Positions 41,435-50,352 of a DNA stretch of 64,000 nucleotides are shown here, piece by piece (the stretch's first letter is position 1; each line of letters begins with the position of its first letter). The stretch is from contig NZ_CP007452.1 of assembly GCF_000597865.1 (NCBI RefSeq), positions 2,053,183 to 2,117,182 of the forward strand, in the 5' to 3' direction. Below the pieces are notes generated by a model. That model made no database searches. It had not been told where the DNA came from and worked only from the letters and a program-made list of their open reading frames with translations. Both the position numbers and the translations under genes were made by a program. Source of the stretch: Peptoclostridium acidaminophilum DSM 3953. GTDB taxonomy: Bacteria > Bacillota > Clostridia > Peptostreptococcales > Peptostreptococcaceae.

Positions 41435-43226
41435 CTAGTCCAGTTCATACGGCATTAGCATCAGCGGCTCCTCCCTGATTTCAAGGAGCTTTTGGCATTC
41501 TATCAGTATATCCTCGATAGGGCCTGCAATTTGCAGGTGTTCAAGCTGAGCTCTTGCTATGTTGTCCCTTAGGACGCGCGCCATGGTCATGCTCTTTTTG
41601 CCGCTTTCTACAAGCGTCACATCAGAGCTTCCAAGCCCTGTCTTTTTCGCCATGGCTTCTATTGCATCACCCAGATTTCCCACCTCATCTGCAAGGCCTA
41701 TCTCTACCGCCTTATCTCCTGTCCATACTCTGCCCTGGGCGTAGCCCTCGAGTTTTTCCATGTCCATGTTCCTGCCGCTTGAAACCCTCTGCTTGAACTC
41801 TGCGTATACATTTTCTATGCTCTTTTGCAGGAGCGCCTCTTCATCCGCTGAGAGACCCTTTGAAAGGTCGAGCGTGCCCGAGTATTTGCCGCGCTGGAGC
41901 CGCTCTACGTTCACTCCCAGCTTTTCGTATATGCCCTCGAAGGTCGGTATCACGCTGACTACGCCTATAGAGCCGGTCAGGGTCTCCCTGCCTGCGAATA
42001 TCCTGTCGGCCTGGCAGGATATGTAGTAGCCTCCGGATGCCGCTACGGGACCCATCGAAACGTACACGGGCTTTTTCTCCCTCGCCCTTCCTATGGCGTC
42101 GTATATTATCTCGGACGCCAGCGCCGAGCCGCCGGGCGAGTTGACCCTTATTACTATGCCCTTTATGTCCTCGTCGTCTGTGGCGCTTTCTAGTTGTCCG
42201 CAGATAACATCAGGTGTTATAACTGATTCCTTCCTTATTATAGACGGGTTTACATCGTCCATGTATATGCTGCCTTCTGCGAATATGATGGCTATGCTGT
42301 CCTTGCCGCTCGCCTTGCTCTTGCTTACATTGGGCAGCGCCGCGTATTCCGATATGTCCCTTAAAGGCGGCTTTTCGCCGTCCTTTTTCGAGAGCGTCCG
42401 GAGAAATCTTTCATAGTGCATAGTTTCGTCTATGAGGCCCTTTTCCCTGGCCTCAACGGGACTTATGAATGAGAGCTCGCCCGAATCTATCATCTGGACT
42501 ACCCTTTCCTTTTCTATGTTCCTTGATGAGGCTATGTCCTCCACCAGGCTCGCGTACCTGCTCTCGAGGAGCGTGCTCACCTGCTGCCTCATGCCCTCGG
42601 ACATGGCGTCGCGCTCGTAGGTTTCGCCGTAGGTCTTGTACTCTCCTGTGCTCAGCACGCTGCACTTTATTCCTGCCTTGTCAAAAAAGGTCTTGTAGTA
42701 GGGGTAAGACGCGTAGTAGCCCGGTATGCTGAAGCTCGCCGCCTGCGAAGGCGTCATTACTATCTTGTCTGCCAGCAGAGCGGCCCTGTATGAGGACGCG
42801 TCTGCCCCGTCCCCTGCGGCGTAGACCTTCTTGCCGCTTTCCTTGAATTTTTCAACACTCACTCTAAGCTCGCCTATTTGCTGCGCCGGAAGGCTCAGCG
42901 AATCCATGTCGAGTATGAGGCCCGCCACTTTCTTGTCTGTTGCAGCGTATTCTATGGCGTCTAGCACGGAGAAGAAGTCTGTCTGTCTCTGTATCTCCCA
43001 GTCCTGCACGTACATGTACGGGCTTTCCGATATGTCGCTTGGAAGCGAGACCTCGATGTACGTCCCTGGCTTGACTGCCTTGGCCCTGGCCGAGAACAGG
43101 CTAAAGCCCCAGTATATTATGAGCATCGCCAGCGCCACTACAAGGAGCGTAACCGTGAGGCTGTAGTAATTTTTTTAGTATGTCTAGTCCGAAGGTCTTT
43201 GCTATATCCATTATCCTGGCTGCCAT
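41435..43226 (-). CDS. sppA: Signal peptide peptidase SppA with an N-terminal frame break
   Basis: Two S49 peptidase domains (67K type). The long frame is 567 codons from 43138. A better start is ATG 43226, which has AGGAGGAG 5 nt upstream and encodes MAARIMDIAKTFGLDILK; this frame then meets the long one only if one base of an A7 run (43170-43176) is lost. The joined protein would be about 596 aa with a TM helix (YYSLTVTLLVVALAMLIIYW). The catalytic serine is in GPVAASGGYYISCQADRIFA. It degrades leftover signal peptides at the membrane. The break may be a sequencing error, slippage, or a real mutation. It lies 37 nt downstream of the SLH gene, likely one operon. Confidence 0.8.
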
Positions 43227-43263
43227 AATCTCCTCCTGCGTATTTGTTTTGTCTTCTATGCAG

Positions 43264-44565
43264 CTAGTAGAGCTTGCTTAGGGCCTTCGCGCACTGCGCC
43301 CTTGTGGCGCTGGTTTCGGGATCGAAGCCCTCGTATATGAGGCCCCTTCTTATGGCTGCGCTTACGTAGCCGTCATACCAGTTCTCGCCCTCGAATCTGG
43401 CGGCTATGCCCTCGAGGCCCTTGGCCCTGACGAGCATCGCGACTATCTGCGCTCCCGTCACGTTCTGGTCTGGAGCGAACCGGCCCTTGCCTATGCCGTT
43501 TATGAGCTTCTTGCCCACGGCCGTGTATACGGTCTTTTCGGCCCAGTGGTCTTCAAGATCCTTGAAGGTTATGGATTCCCTTGCAGGCGAATTCTCGTAT
43601 CCCAGCGCGTACACGAGGAATTTTGCGAACTCGGCTCTTGTCACCTTGAGACTGGGCCTGAATGTCGAATCCGGATATCCCGAGGCTATACCCCTGTTTA
43701 CAAGCTCCATCACCTCAAGGTATGCATAGTCTGTTCGCCTTAGGTCCTTGAACATGTCTGCATTGTGGAGCTTCTTGAACACAGAGTAGCCGTTCTCATA
43801 TTCCTTGAGCGCCAGCAGCGCTGCGCACGTTGCGGCGTAATTGTAGGTCTTGTTGCTCGAGCTCAGCGAATACGAGCCGTCCGGAAGCTCGTAGCTTCGC
43901 AGCCTCTCGTAGAGCTTCTGGTCGTCCTTGCCCATGCTGTGCTTTGCAAAGAAGGCCCATGCCAGCTTCTCGCCGTTTTTTTCGGCGGGCAGCTTGGCTT
44001 CTATATATGAAAGCGCCCTGGCCGCCGCCTCCTCGGACTCTATGCCGAGCGCCTTGAACGCAAGCACCGCTTCAGATGTTGTCTTTATGTCCGAGGGCTT
44101 GCCGGCCTCGTAGCCGAAGCCTCCGTCGGAGTTTTGCTTGGTCTTGAGCCACCTTAGCGCCGAGGACTTGTCATAGCCGTTGTCCCATGCGCTGTAGAGT
44201 GCTATTATCCCCCATATGTGAGCCCTTACCGACTTTTCGCCCGTGCCGTCCGTAAAGTCGGCCAGCTTCCCGTTTTTCATCTGGGAGCGCTTTATGATGC
44301 CTGCGATTGCAGACACGTCCCTGCCCAGGGCCTTGGAAGCCATCAGGAATTCCGCCTGCTCGTATGTAGAGTTGGTCGCAAGGCTCTGCGGAAGCGCGTT
44401 TGCCGGCATGCCCATGTCGGCGCTGTAGCTTGCTATTATGCCCCACACGCCTGCGCCTTCTGATGACAAGCGGTATGCCGTGTCCTCGCCCAGCGCGTAC
44501 GCAGGGCCTTGCGCTGCCAGCATTATTATAGCTGTTATGATTGCCGTTAATTTTTTCAAAACCAT
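43264..44565 (-). CDS. Prenyltransferase/squalene-cyclase-fold repeat protein with SLH domains
   Basis: 433 aa from ATG 44565 (GAGGCGG upstream). Signal peptide 1-25 (GPAYALGED). Residues about 30-270 contain alpha-alpha barrel repeats of the prenyltransferase-like type with QNSDGGFGYEAG, a QW-like motif, and YELPDGSYSLSSSNKTYN. Three SLH repeats follow at about 280-433 (GIASGYPDSTFRPSLKVTRA, DHWAEKTVYTAVGKKLINGI, WYDGYVSAAIRRGLI). Here the SLH anchors are C-terminal, unlike the other SLH proteins in the window. Probably a wall-bound protein; catalytic activity is unlikely to be that of a cyclase and is unknown. Confidence 0.87.
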   Translation of the reverse strand: MVLKKLTAIITAIIMLAAQGPAYALGEDTAYRLSSEGAGVWGIIASYSADMGMPANALPQSLATNSTYEQAEFLMASKALGRDVSAIAGIIKRSQMKNGKLADFTDGTGEKSVRAHIWGIIALYSAWDNGYDKSSALRWLKTKQNSDGGFGYEAGKPSDIKTTSEAVLAFKALGIESEEAAARALSYIEAKLPAEKNGEKLAWAFFAKHSMGKDDQKLYERLRSYELPDGSYSLSSSNKTYNYAATCAALLALKEYENGYSVFKKLHNADMFKDLRRTDYAYLEVMELVNRGIASGYPDSTFRPSLKVTRAEFAKFLVYALGYENSPARESITFKDLEDHWAEKTVYTAVGKKLINGIGKGRFAPDQNVTGAQIVAMLVRAKGLEGIAARFEGENWYDGYVSAAIRRGLIYEGFDPETSATRAQCAKALSKLY

Positions 44566-44601
44566 CACCGCCTCAATTGAATTCTCGCTGTAAAACAAAA
44601 A

Positions 44602-44628
44602 TCCCGGCAGGCGAACGCTGCCGGGACT
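44602..44628 (-). terminator. Terminator of the dihydroorotate dehydrogenase-like gene
   Basis: TCCCGGCAG (44602-44610) pairs with CTGCCGGGA (44618-44626), 7-nt loop; T5 follows on the minus strand. It separates this gene from the SLH/sppA operon. Confidence 0.88.
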
Positions 44629-44656
44629 CACCTGCAAGCCTATATGACTCCGACGA

Positions 44657-45670
44657 CTATCTCATCGGCTCTTTTATTAGTGATTCAAACGGCTTCATTA
44701 GAAGATCCACGTATTGCGCCCTCTCGTATGCGTAAGGGTCCTTGAGGTTGCTCTTTGAGAGCTTGCCCCTGAAGTCCTCTATGTTCTCGTAGCCCTTGCT
44801 GTCCATCCACTTCGCTATGTCCTCGAGCATTATGCCCACATGCCTGTAGCCGTGCCTGTATACAGAGCTTACGACCTGGACGCATTTGGCGCCTGCAAGC
44901 AGCATCTTGATAACGTCGTCGCCCGAGTCTATACCCCTCGAGCTGCATATGTCGGCTGCTATCTTGCCTTCGAGAAGTCCTGTGTATCTCAGCGGCAGCC
45001 TCATCTCGTCGCTTGAGCTGAGTGTCATGTCGAGCTTTGTCTTCTCGCTCTTTACATCTATGTCCGACTCATAGAGCCTGTTGAAGAGCACTACTCCGTC
45101 AACTCCACCCTTTGACATCCTGTGGACCACGTTCATTATGTTTGTGTAGAAAGGGCTTATTTTCACGGACATTGGTATTTTTATGGCTTTCTTGATATCC
45201 GTCAGCTTTTCAAGGTGCTCGTTTTCTATGAATGCGGCGTCAAGGTCGACCCTTTTGGGGATTGAGTACAGGTTCAGCTCAAGACCGTCAACTCCCGTGT
45301 CCTGTAGCTTCCTGGCGTATTCCAGCCATGTCTTTCCATGCACTGCGTTGAGGCTTGCTATTACAGGAATGCTCACGCTCTCCTTTGCCTTTCTCAGCTT
45401 GAGCAGATGCTCCTCTATGCCTGCATGCTCCAAATGGGGATGCATAGTTATCATCTCAGCATGCCTTTCGTCGTACTCCTCAAGGTCCGCATCGAGCTCG
45501 AGCTTTTCAAGCTGTATCTGCTCCTCAAAGAGCGACTTGAATACTATCGCGGCGACCCCCGCCTCCTCGAGCCTTTTTACGTTGTCGAGATTGTCGGAGA
45601 GGTTGCTTGCCCCCGCTATTATAGGGTTTTTCAGGTGTATTCCCATGAAGTTGGTGCTGAGTCTTTTCAT
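44657..45670 (-). CDS. Dihydroorotate dehydrogenase-like flavoprotein
   Basis: 337 aa TIM-barrel protein of the DHOD/PreA superfamily. Visible features: GIHLKNPIIAGASNLSDNL at the N-terminus, IPVIASLNAVHGKTWLEYAR, GVDGLELNLYSIP, IPMSVKISPFYTNIM with the FMN-contacting Lys, GVDGVVLFNRLY and LLAGAKCVQVVSSVYRHG. Family members annotated this way in Clostridia are not the pyrimidine-pathway enzyme (different active-site loop), and their substrate is unknown. RBS AGAAGGAGG. Monocistronic. Confidence 0.85.
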   Translation of the reverse strand: MKRLSTNFMGIHLKNPIIAGASNLSDNLDNVKRLEEAGVAAIVFKSLFEEQIQLEKLELDADLEEYDERHAEMITMHPHLEHAGIEEHLLKLRKAKESVSIPVIASLNAVHGKTWLEYARKLQDTGVDGLELNLYSIPKRVDLDAAFIENEHLEKLTDIKKAIKIPMSVKISPFYTNIMNVVHRMSKGGVDGVVLFNRLYESDIDVKSEKTKLDMTLSSSDEMRLPLRYTGLLEGKIAADICSSRGIDSGDDVIKMLLAGAKCVQVVSSVYRHGYRHVGIMLEDIAKWMDSKGYENIEDFRGKLSKSNLKDPYAYERAQYVDLLMKPFESLIKEPMR

Positions 45671-45860
45671 TAAAATTCCTCCTTCTAATATATAAGCGTT
45701 CTAACCGCCGCAGCATTGCGTTTTTTGTACATAGTCAGACTGTTTGCAATCATTCAGTTTACATATTTCTTACCCAGTTTTGAAGTTTCAAAGCAAAAAA
45801 TGAAGTCATAGAAATAGTTGGAGAGGCTTTTTGGGGATTAGTGTTTAGATTGTGATTTTA

Positions 45861-46165
45861 GAGGTATAAATTTAATACATAATAATAAATAACAAAGGAT
45901 CTGATTCCACCACAGAATTCAGGCAAGACAACAGACACTCGCGGAGATAAAAAATAATTCTCCAAATACATAACGAAGGGAGTCGATACCACCAAAACAG
46001 ACAGAACTCACACAGTATAATCTGGAGATAAACCATAATTCTCCTAATACAATATGAAAGGAGACGATTCCACCATAGAGTTTAATAATCAAACCGAAAT
46101 TCCGGAGATAAACCATAATTCTCCTAATACGAATATGAAGGGAGACGATTCCACCATAATATGAC
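45861..46165. repeat. Four-copy ~80-bp tandem repeat array
   Basis: Units begin at 45861 (degenerate), 45943, 46024 and 46104, spacing 82, 81 and 80. Each has a ~52-nt core starting GGAGATAAACCATAATTCTCC (internal 5-bp inverted repeat GGAGA/TCTCC) and ending GGAGACGATTCCACCA, then a 28-30-nt unshared spacer. No good ORF with RBS spans it. It fills most of the 676-bp gap 45671-46346 and is followed by a terminator. Confidence 0.85.
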
Positions 46166-46188
46166 TAACTTAGATGAAAGTTCACTTT

Positions 46189-46232
46189 AAAAGGCCGATG
46201 TTGAAAAAATTCAATGTCGGCCTTTTTGTTTT
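46189..46232 (+). terminator. Strong terminator after the tandem repeat array
   Basis: 17-bp stem (46189-46205 with 46210-46226, core AAAAGGCCGA) with two G-T pairs, AAAA loop and a following T-rich tract. It faces the plus strand, where no gene lies upstream except the repeat array. It could also close the minus-strand 46347 gene. Confidence 0.8.
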
Positions 46233-46346
46233 TTGACTTTGTAAAACTCGATATGCAGACAGAAATCAAAAAATCCCCTTCCTGAATATCCGGCGGGGAT
46301 TCTAATTCTTATTGATATATGAAGTTGCCATGCGCAGCAGCATTAT

Positions 46347-46544
46347 CTACACAGGCTTTTTGAGTTTTTCTTGTGTGTAAGCCGCTTTTCTTGGGGCTGT
46401 GAAATCAACGTATATGACCTTGCCCATGTCTTTTGTTTTAACGTCTTTGCCTGATTTCGCGCCGGCTTTAATGTCAATTTTTTTTGCTTTCAACATGTCC
46501 TTTGCTTTTGTTTTTAAACCATCTATAAATGTCATCCAGTTCAT
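46347..46544 (-). CDS. Small basic protein of unknown function
   Basis: 65 aa, Lys-rich (15 Lys): MNWMTFIDGLKTKAKDMLKA, then MGKVIYVDFTAPRKAAYTQE. A good RBS (GAGGGGGATG) 9 nt upstream of the ATG supports translation. No domain recognised; its pI suggests nucleic-acid or membrane-surface binding, without further evidence. Confidence 0.65.
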   Translation of the reverse strand: MNWMTFIDGLKTKAKDMLKAKKIDIKAGAKSGKDVKTKDMGKVIYVDFTAPRKAAYTQEKLKKPV

Positions 46545-46808
46545 AATGTGTCATCCCCCTCGAAGTATGTTTTTTTATTATACTTTATTATATACCATCT
46601 ATGTATATATTTAAAACGCAAAAATTTCAGAAAAATTCAAAAAACTTTTCGTTCCGGGTTCAGGGAATAAAAAAAAGAGAGCTGTCCGAAGACGAGGCCA
46701 CTGAAAAAGTCCATATAAAATAAGAAGGTACACTTTCTCAATATTATTGAGGAGGTTGTACCTTTTTTCTTGTATAATTGAAGTATAACATGAGAGAAGG
46801 TGTGCTAA

Positions 46809-48260
46809 TTGATTCAGCTACAGCAAACATTGGTCATAAGTCCATATCTGGAGCTTTACAATCTAGTGATCCCCAAGGATAATATGTTGCGGCAAATCAA
46901 TGAGCTTGTTGATTTTTCTTTTATATATGAAGAACTCAAACAGAATTACTGCCTGGACAATGGGAGAAATGCGATTGACCCTATTCGCATGTTTAAATAC
47001 CTGCTGCTAAAAGCAATCTTTGAATTGTCCGACGCCGACATCGTCGAGAGATCGAAATATGATATGTCGTTTAAGTACTTTCTGGATATGGCACCGGAAG
47101 AGCAGGTGATAGATTCTAGTTCACTAACCAAGTTCCGAAAACTTCGGTTAAAGGATATGAATTTACTCGATTTGCTGATTAACAAGACGGTTGAACTCGC
47201 CATCGAAAAAGGCATTATCCAGAGTAAATCCATCATCGTAGATGCGACGCATACGAAAGCTCGTTATAACCAGAAGTCTCCACGTGAAATTTTACAGGAC
47301 CGTTCTCGAAAACTCAGAAAGGCTATCTACAAGGTTGATGAATCTGTAAAAGCCAAGTTTCCTGCGAAAAATACAAGCAATATGTTAGAGGACGAACTCG
47401 CCTATTGTAAAAAGCTTATCGAGGTAGTCGAGGCAGAAGGCGGCGTTTGTGAGCTGCCTAAGATAAAAGAACCGCTCAATCTACTGAAAGAAACCGTTGC
47501 AGATGACCTTGAACAACTTCGAATCTCGGAAGACCAAGATGCAATGATCGGTCATAAGAGTGCGGACTCTTCGTTCTTTGGCTACAAAACCCATATTGCT
47601 ATGACCGAGGAAAGAATTATTACGGCAGCCGTTGTAACAACTGGTGAGAAGAATGATGGCAAACAATTGCAGACCTTAATCGAGAAGAGCAAGCAAGCAG
47701 GCATGGAAGTGAATACAGTCATCGGAGATGCGGCATACTCCGAAAAAGATAACATCACTTACGCCAAAGAGAACACGGTTGAACTAGTGGCTAAGCTTAA
47801 CCCGTCTGTTACACAAGGCTACCGTAAGCATGAAGATGAATTCCAGTTCAATAAGGATGCAGGAATGTATGTCTGCAAAGCTGGCCACATGGCAATCCGA
47901 AAGGCCCGTCAAGGCAAGAAAGGCATCGGCACAAACCAGACGGATACATACTACTTTGATGTGGAAAAGTGCAAGAGATGCTTACGCCGTCAAGGTTGCT
48001 ACAAGGAAGGGGCAAAAAGTAAATCCTATTCGGTGAGCATAAAGTCCGACGAACATACTGAACAGATGGCTTTCCAGGAGACTGAGTACTTTAAGACGAA
48101 GGCCAAGGAACGTTACAAAATTGAGGCAAAGAACAGCGAACTGAAACACAGACACGGGTATGATGTGGCGACATCCTCGGGTCTTGTCGGCATGGAGTTA
48201 CAAGGTGCAATGGCGATATTCACTGTAAATATAAAAAGAATATTAAAGTTAATGAAGTGA
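46809..48260 (+). CDS. IS1182-family transposase
   Basis: 483 aa, TTG start at 46809 with GAGAAGGTG upstream. N-terminal DUF772-like domain (ISPYLELYNLVIPKDNMLRQ, NGRNAIDPIRMFKYLLLKAI), DDE catalytic residues in SIIVDATHTKARYN and TVIGDAAYSEKDN, a Cys-rich insert (CKAGHMAIRKARQG, CKRCLRRQGC), and the C-terminal ERYKIEAKNSELKHRHGYD with the final Glu. Appears full length and intact, so the element may be active. A hairpin terminator at 48291-48340 follows. Confidence 0.93.
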   Translation: MIQLQQTLVISPYLELYNLVIPKDNMLRQINELVDFSFIYEELKQNYCLDNGRNAIDPIRMFKYLLLKAIFELSDADIVERSKYDMSFKYFLDMAPEEQVIDSSSLTKFRKLRLKDMNLLDLLINKTVELAIEKGIIQSKSIIVDATHTKARYNQKSPREILQDRSRKLRKAIYKVDESVKAKFPAKNTSNMLEDELAYCKKLIEVVEAEGGVCELPKIKEPLNLLKETVADDLEQLRISEDQDAMIGHKSADSSFFGYKTHIAMTEERIITAAVVTTGEKNDGKQLQTLIEKSKQAGMEVNTVIGDAAYSEKDNITYAKENTVELVAKLNPSVTQGYRKHEDEFQFNKDAGMYVCKAGHMAIRKARQGKKGIGTNQTDTYYFDVEKCKRCLRRQGCYKEGAKSKSYSVSIKSDEHTEQMAFQETEYFKTKAKERYKIEAKNSELKHRHGYDVATSSGLVGMELQGAMAIFTVNIKRILKLMK

Positions 48261-48290
48261 AAAAACAACAACGATCGGTCATATACAGAG

Positions 48291-48343
48291 AAAAAGACGA
48301 CTCTCATACCCATTTACTGGTGTTGAGAAATCGTCTTTTTTTA
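48291..48343 (+). terminator. Transposase terminator
   Basis: AAAAAGACGA (48291-48300) pairs with TCGTCTTTTT (48331-48340); T-run follows. Confidence 0.75.
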
Positions 48344-48448
48344 CTATGACCTTAAGGTTCATTAAAACCGCAAGTTCTTCAGTAGCCTCTCCGAAGACCA
48401 GCTCTCTTAAAATTTCTACATATTCATGATTTCGTGGGGCCTGGCACG

Positions 48449-49399
48449 CTACATCCACTTGCCCATTTTTCTTATCTTTTCATATCTCGCTTCCGCCAGC
48501 TCTTCGCCCGGCATTTTTGAAAGCTTTTCAAGGCAGGCTCTTATGTATGCCTTTATACTCGAGGCTGCCAGATCGACGTCCTTGTGAGCTCCGCCCAAGG
48601 GCTCTTCTATTATGTCGTCTATTATGCCAAGGCCTATAAGGTCCTGAGCTGTAAGTTTCATCATGCTCGCGGCTTCGGATGCCTTTGAGGCGTCCTTCCA
48701 GAGTATGCTCGAGAGGCCTTCCGGCGATATTACAGAGTACACCGAGTGCTCGAGCATCGCTATGCAGTTGCCAACGCCAAGCGCAAGGGCTCCGCCGCTT
48801 CCGCCTTCGCCTATTATTATGGCTATCACAGGGGTTTTCAGCCTGCTCATTTCAAGCAGGTTTCTGGCTATTGCCTCTCCCTGGCCCCTCTCCTCGGCTC
48901 CAAGTCCGCAAAAAGCGCCCGGGGTGTTTATAAGCGTCACTATAGGCCTTTTGAATTTCTCCGCCTGCTTCATTAGCCTTAGAGCCTTTCTGTAGCCTTC
49001 CGGATGAGGCATTCCGAAGTTGCGCATTATATTGTCCTTTGTGTCCTTGCCCTTTTGGTGGCCTATTATTGTCACAGGAGTCCCGTCTATCATGCCCAGC
49101 CCGCCCACTATTGCGCGGTCGTCGGCATAGAGCTTGTCGCCGTGGAGCTCTATAAACTCGCTTGTTATCCTCTCGATGTAGTCAAGCGTCGTCGGCCTTT
49201 CCGGATGCCTTGCAAGCTTGAGCTTCTGCGACGGCTGAAGGTGCTTGTATATGTCGTCCTTCATTGATGCCGCCTTTTTCGAGAGCATTTCTATCTCGCC
49301 CGACAGGTCTACTCCAGTCTCCTCGACTAGCGTTTTAAGCTCCTTTATCTTCTCCTCCAGCTGGAGTACTGGTCCGTCGAATTCATTTCTACTTGTCAT
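48449..49399 (-). CDS. accA: Acetyl-CoA carboxylase carboxyltransferase alpha subunit
   Basis: 316 aa from ATG 49399 (TGGAGGTGG upstream), which overlaps the accD stop by 11 nt. Conserved blocks: [52 protein letters not shown], and [15 protein letters not shown]. With AccD it transfers carboxyl from biotin to acetyl-CoA, giving malonyl-CoA for fatty-acid synthesis. Last gene of accB-accC-accD-accA; its end lies about 40 nt from the IS1182-type element, which may have removed downstream operon members. Confidence 0.96.
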   Translation of the reverse strand: MTSRNEFDGPVLQLEEKIKELKTLVEETGVDLSGEIEMLSKKAASMKDDIYKHLQPSQKLKLARHPERPTTLDYIERITSEFIELHGDKLYADDRAIVGGLGMIDGTPVTIIGHQKGKDTKDNIMRNFGMPHPEGYRKALRLMKQAEKFKRPIVTLINTPGAFCGLGAEERGQGEAIARNLLEMSRLKTPVIAIIIGEGGSGGALALGVGNCIAMLEHSVYSVISPEGLSSILWKDASKASEAASMMKLTAQDLIGLGIIDDIIEEPLGGAHKDVDLAASSIKAYIRACLEKLSKMPGEELAEARYEKIRKMGKWM

Positions 49400-50336
49400 C
49401 GAGCCCACCTCCAGTTGAATGTATTGCAAGCAGCTTGCCTATGAAGTCTTTCATGTCGCCCCTTGGAACTATTGTGTCTACAAAACCCTTGTCCTGGAGG
49501 AATTCCGCCCTTTGGAAGCCCTCAGGAAGCTTTTGTCTTATTGTCTGCTCTATTACCCTTGGGCCTGCAAAGCCTATAAGGGCCTTAGGCTCGGCCACTA
49601 TTATGTCTCCGAGCATTGCAAAGGATGCCGTGACGCCTCCCGTTGTCGGGTCTGTGAGCACAGATATATACAGCAGCCCCGCATCGTCGAGCTTTCCAAG
49701 CGCCGCTGAGGTCTTTGCCATTTGCATCAGCGAAAGCATACCCTCCTGCATCCTGGCGCCTCCCGATGTGGAGAATATTACTACCGGAAGTCTTTTTTCA
49801 ATGGCCTTTTCCACGGCTCTTGAAATCTTTTCTCCCACGACCGAACCCATGCTGCCCATCATGAAAAGCGAATCCATTGCGCATATTACGCACTTTTGGC
49901 CATTCACCGAGCATTCTCCAGTCACTACGGCCTCGTCGAGTCCCGATTTTTCCTTCGCTTCTCTTAGCTTGTCGTCGTAGCTTGCAAAATCAAGGGCGTT
50001 GACAGTCTTTATGCCCGTGTCGTACTCCTTGAAGCTGCCCTTGTCTGCTGTTATTTCTATTCTTCTTCTTGCGCCCAGTCTCGTGTGATGCGAGCACTCC
50101 GGACATACGCCCAGATTGTCAGAGAGCGCCTGCTTTGCGATTACCGCCGAGCAAGAGGGGCACGCTGTGTGATTCTCGTCGAGCACAGCCTGAGGCTTTT
50201 GCATCTCAGGCTGCGCCTTTGGAGCTTCCTGCGGCTGGCCCGATGGCTGCTCCTTTGGCACATTTATTACAGCGTAGCCTTTTTCATGATGGCTCTTTTG
50301 ACTTTTCTTTGTAAAGAGGTCCTTAAGCAATTCCAT
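49389..50336 (-). CDS. accD: Acetyl-CoA carboxylase carboxyltransferase beta subunit
   Basis: 315 aa. An N-terminal zinc ribbon ([20 protein letters not shown] followed by CPEC, residues about 58-81) precedes the carboxyltransferase fold ([60 protein letters not shown]). A Pro/Gln/Ala-rich linker of about 30 residues before the zinc ribbon is unusual in length. Starts 17 nt after accC. Confidence 0.96.
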   Translation of the reverse strand: MELLKDLFTKKSQKSHHEKGYAVINVPKEQPSGQPQEAPKAQPEMQKPQAVLDENHTACPSCSAVIAKQALSDNLGVCPECSHHTRLGARRRIEITADKGSFKEYDTGIKTVNALDFASYDDKLREAKEKSGLDEAVVTGECSVNGQKCVICAMDSLFMMGSMGSVVGEKISRAVEKAIEKRLPVVIFSTSGGARMQEGMLSLMQMAKTSAALGKLDDAGLLYISVLTDPTTGGVTASFAMLGDIIVAEPKALIGFAGPRVIEQTIRQKLPEGFQRAEFLQDKGFVDTIVPRGDMKDFIGKLLAIHSTGGGLDDK

Positions 50337-50352
50337 TCACCTCGCTTGTATC

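Larger units (their letters stand above)
46677..48406 (+). mobile_element. IS1182-type insertion sequence
   Basis: A single transposase gene is flanked by imperfect ~29-bp terminal inverted repeats: left 46677-46705 (GAGAGCTG...GAGGCCACTGAA) and right 48378-48406 (TTCAGTAGCCTC...CAGCTCTC). A hairpin at 46725-46767 (AAGGTACA/TGTACCTT) just inside the left end may block read-in transcription. Target-site duplication was not clear. Confidence 0.82.

Noticed and set aside
42453-44463. Several long frames opposite sppA and the SLH gene
   Set aside because: High-GC antisense shadows without RBS or domains.
45919-46116. Minus-strand 65-codon protein across the tandem repeats
   Set aside because: It has no RBS, its frame is lost in the best-conserved third and fourth units, and the composition follows the repeat rather than a protein.
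45861-46165. CRISPR array
   Set aside because: Repeat cores are about 52 nt and degenerate, only four units exist and no cas gene is present.
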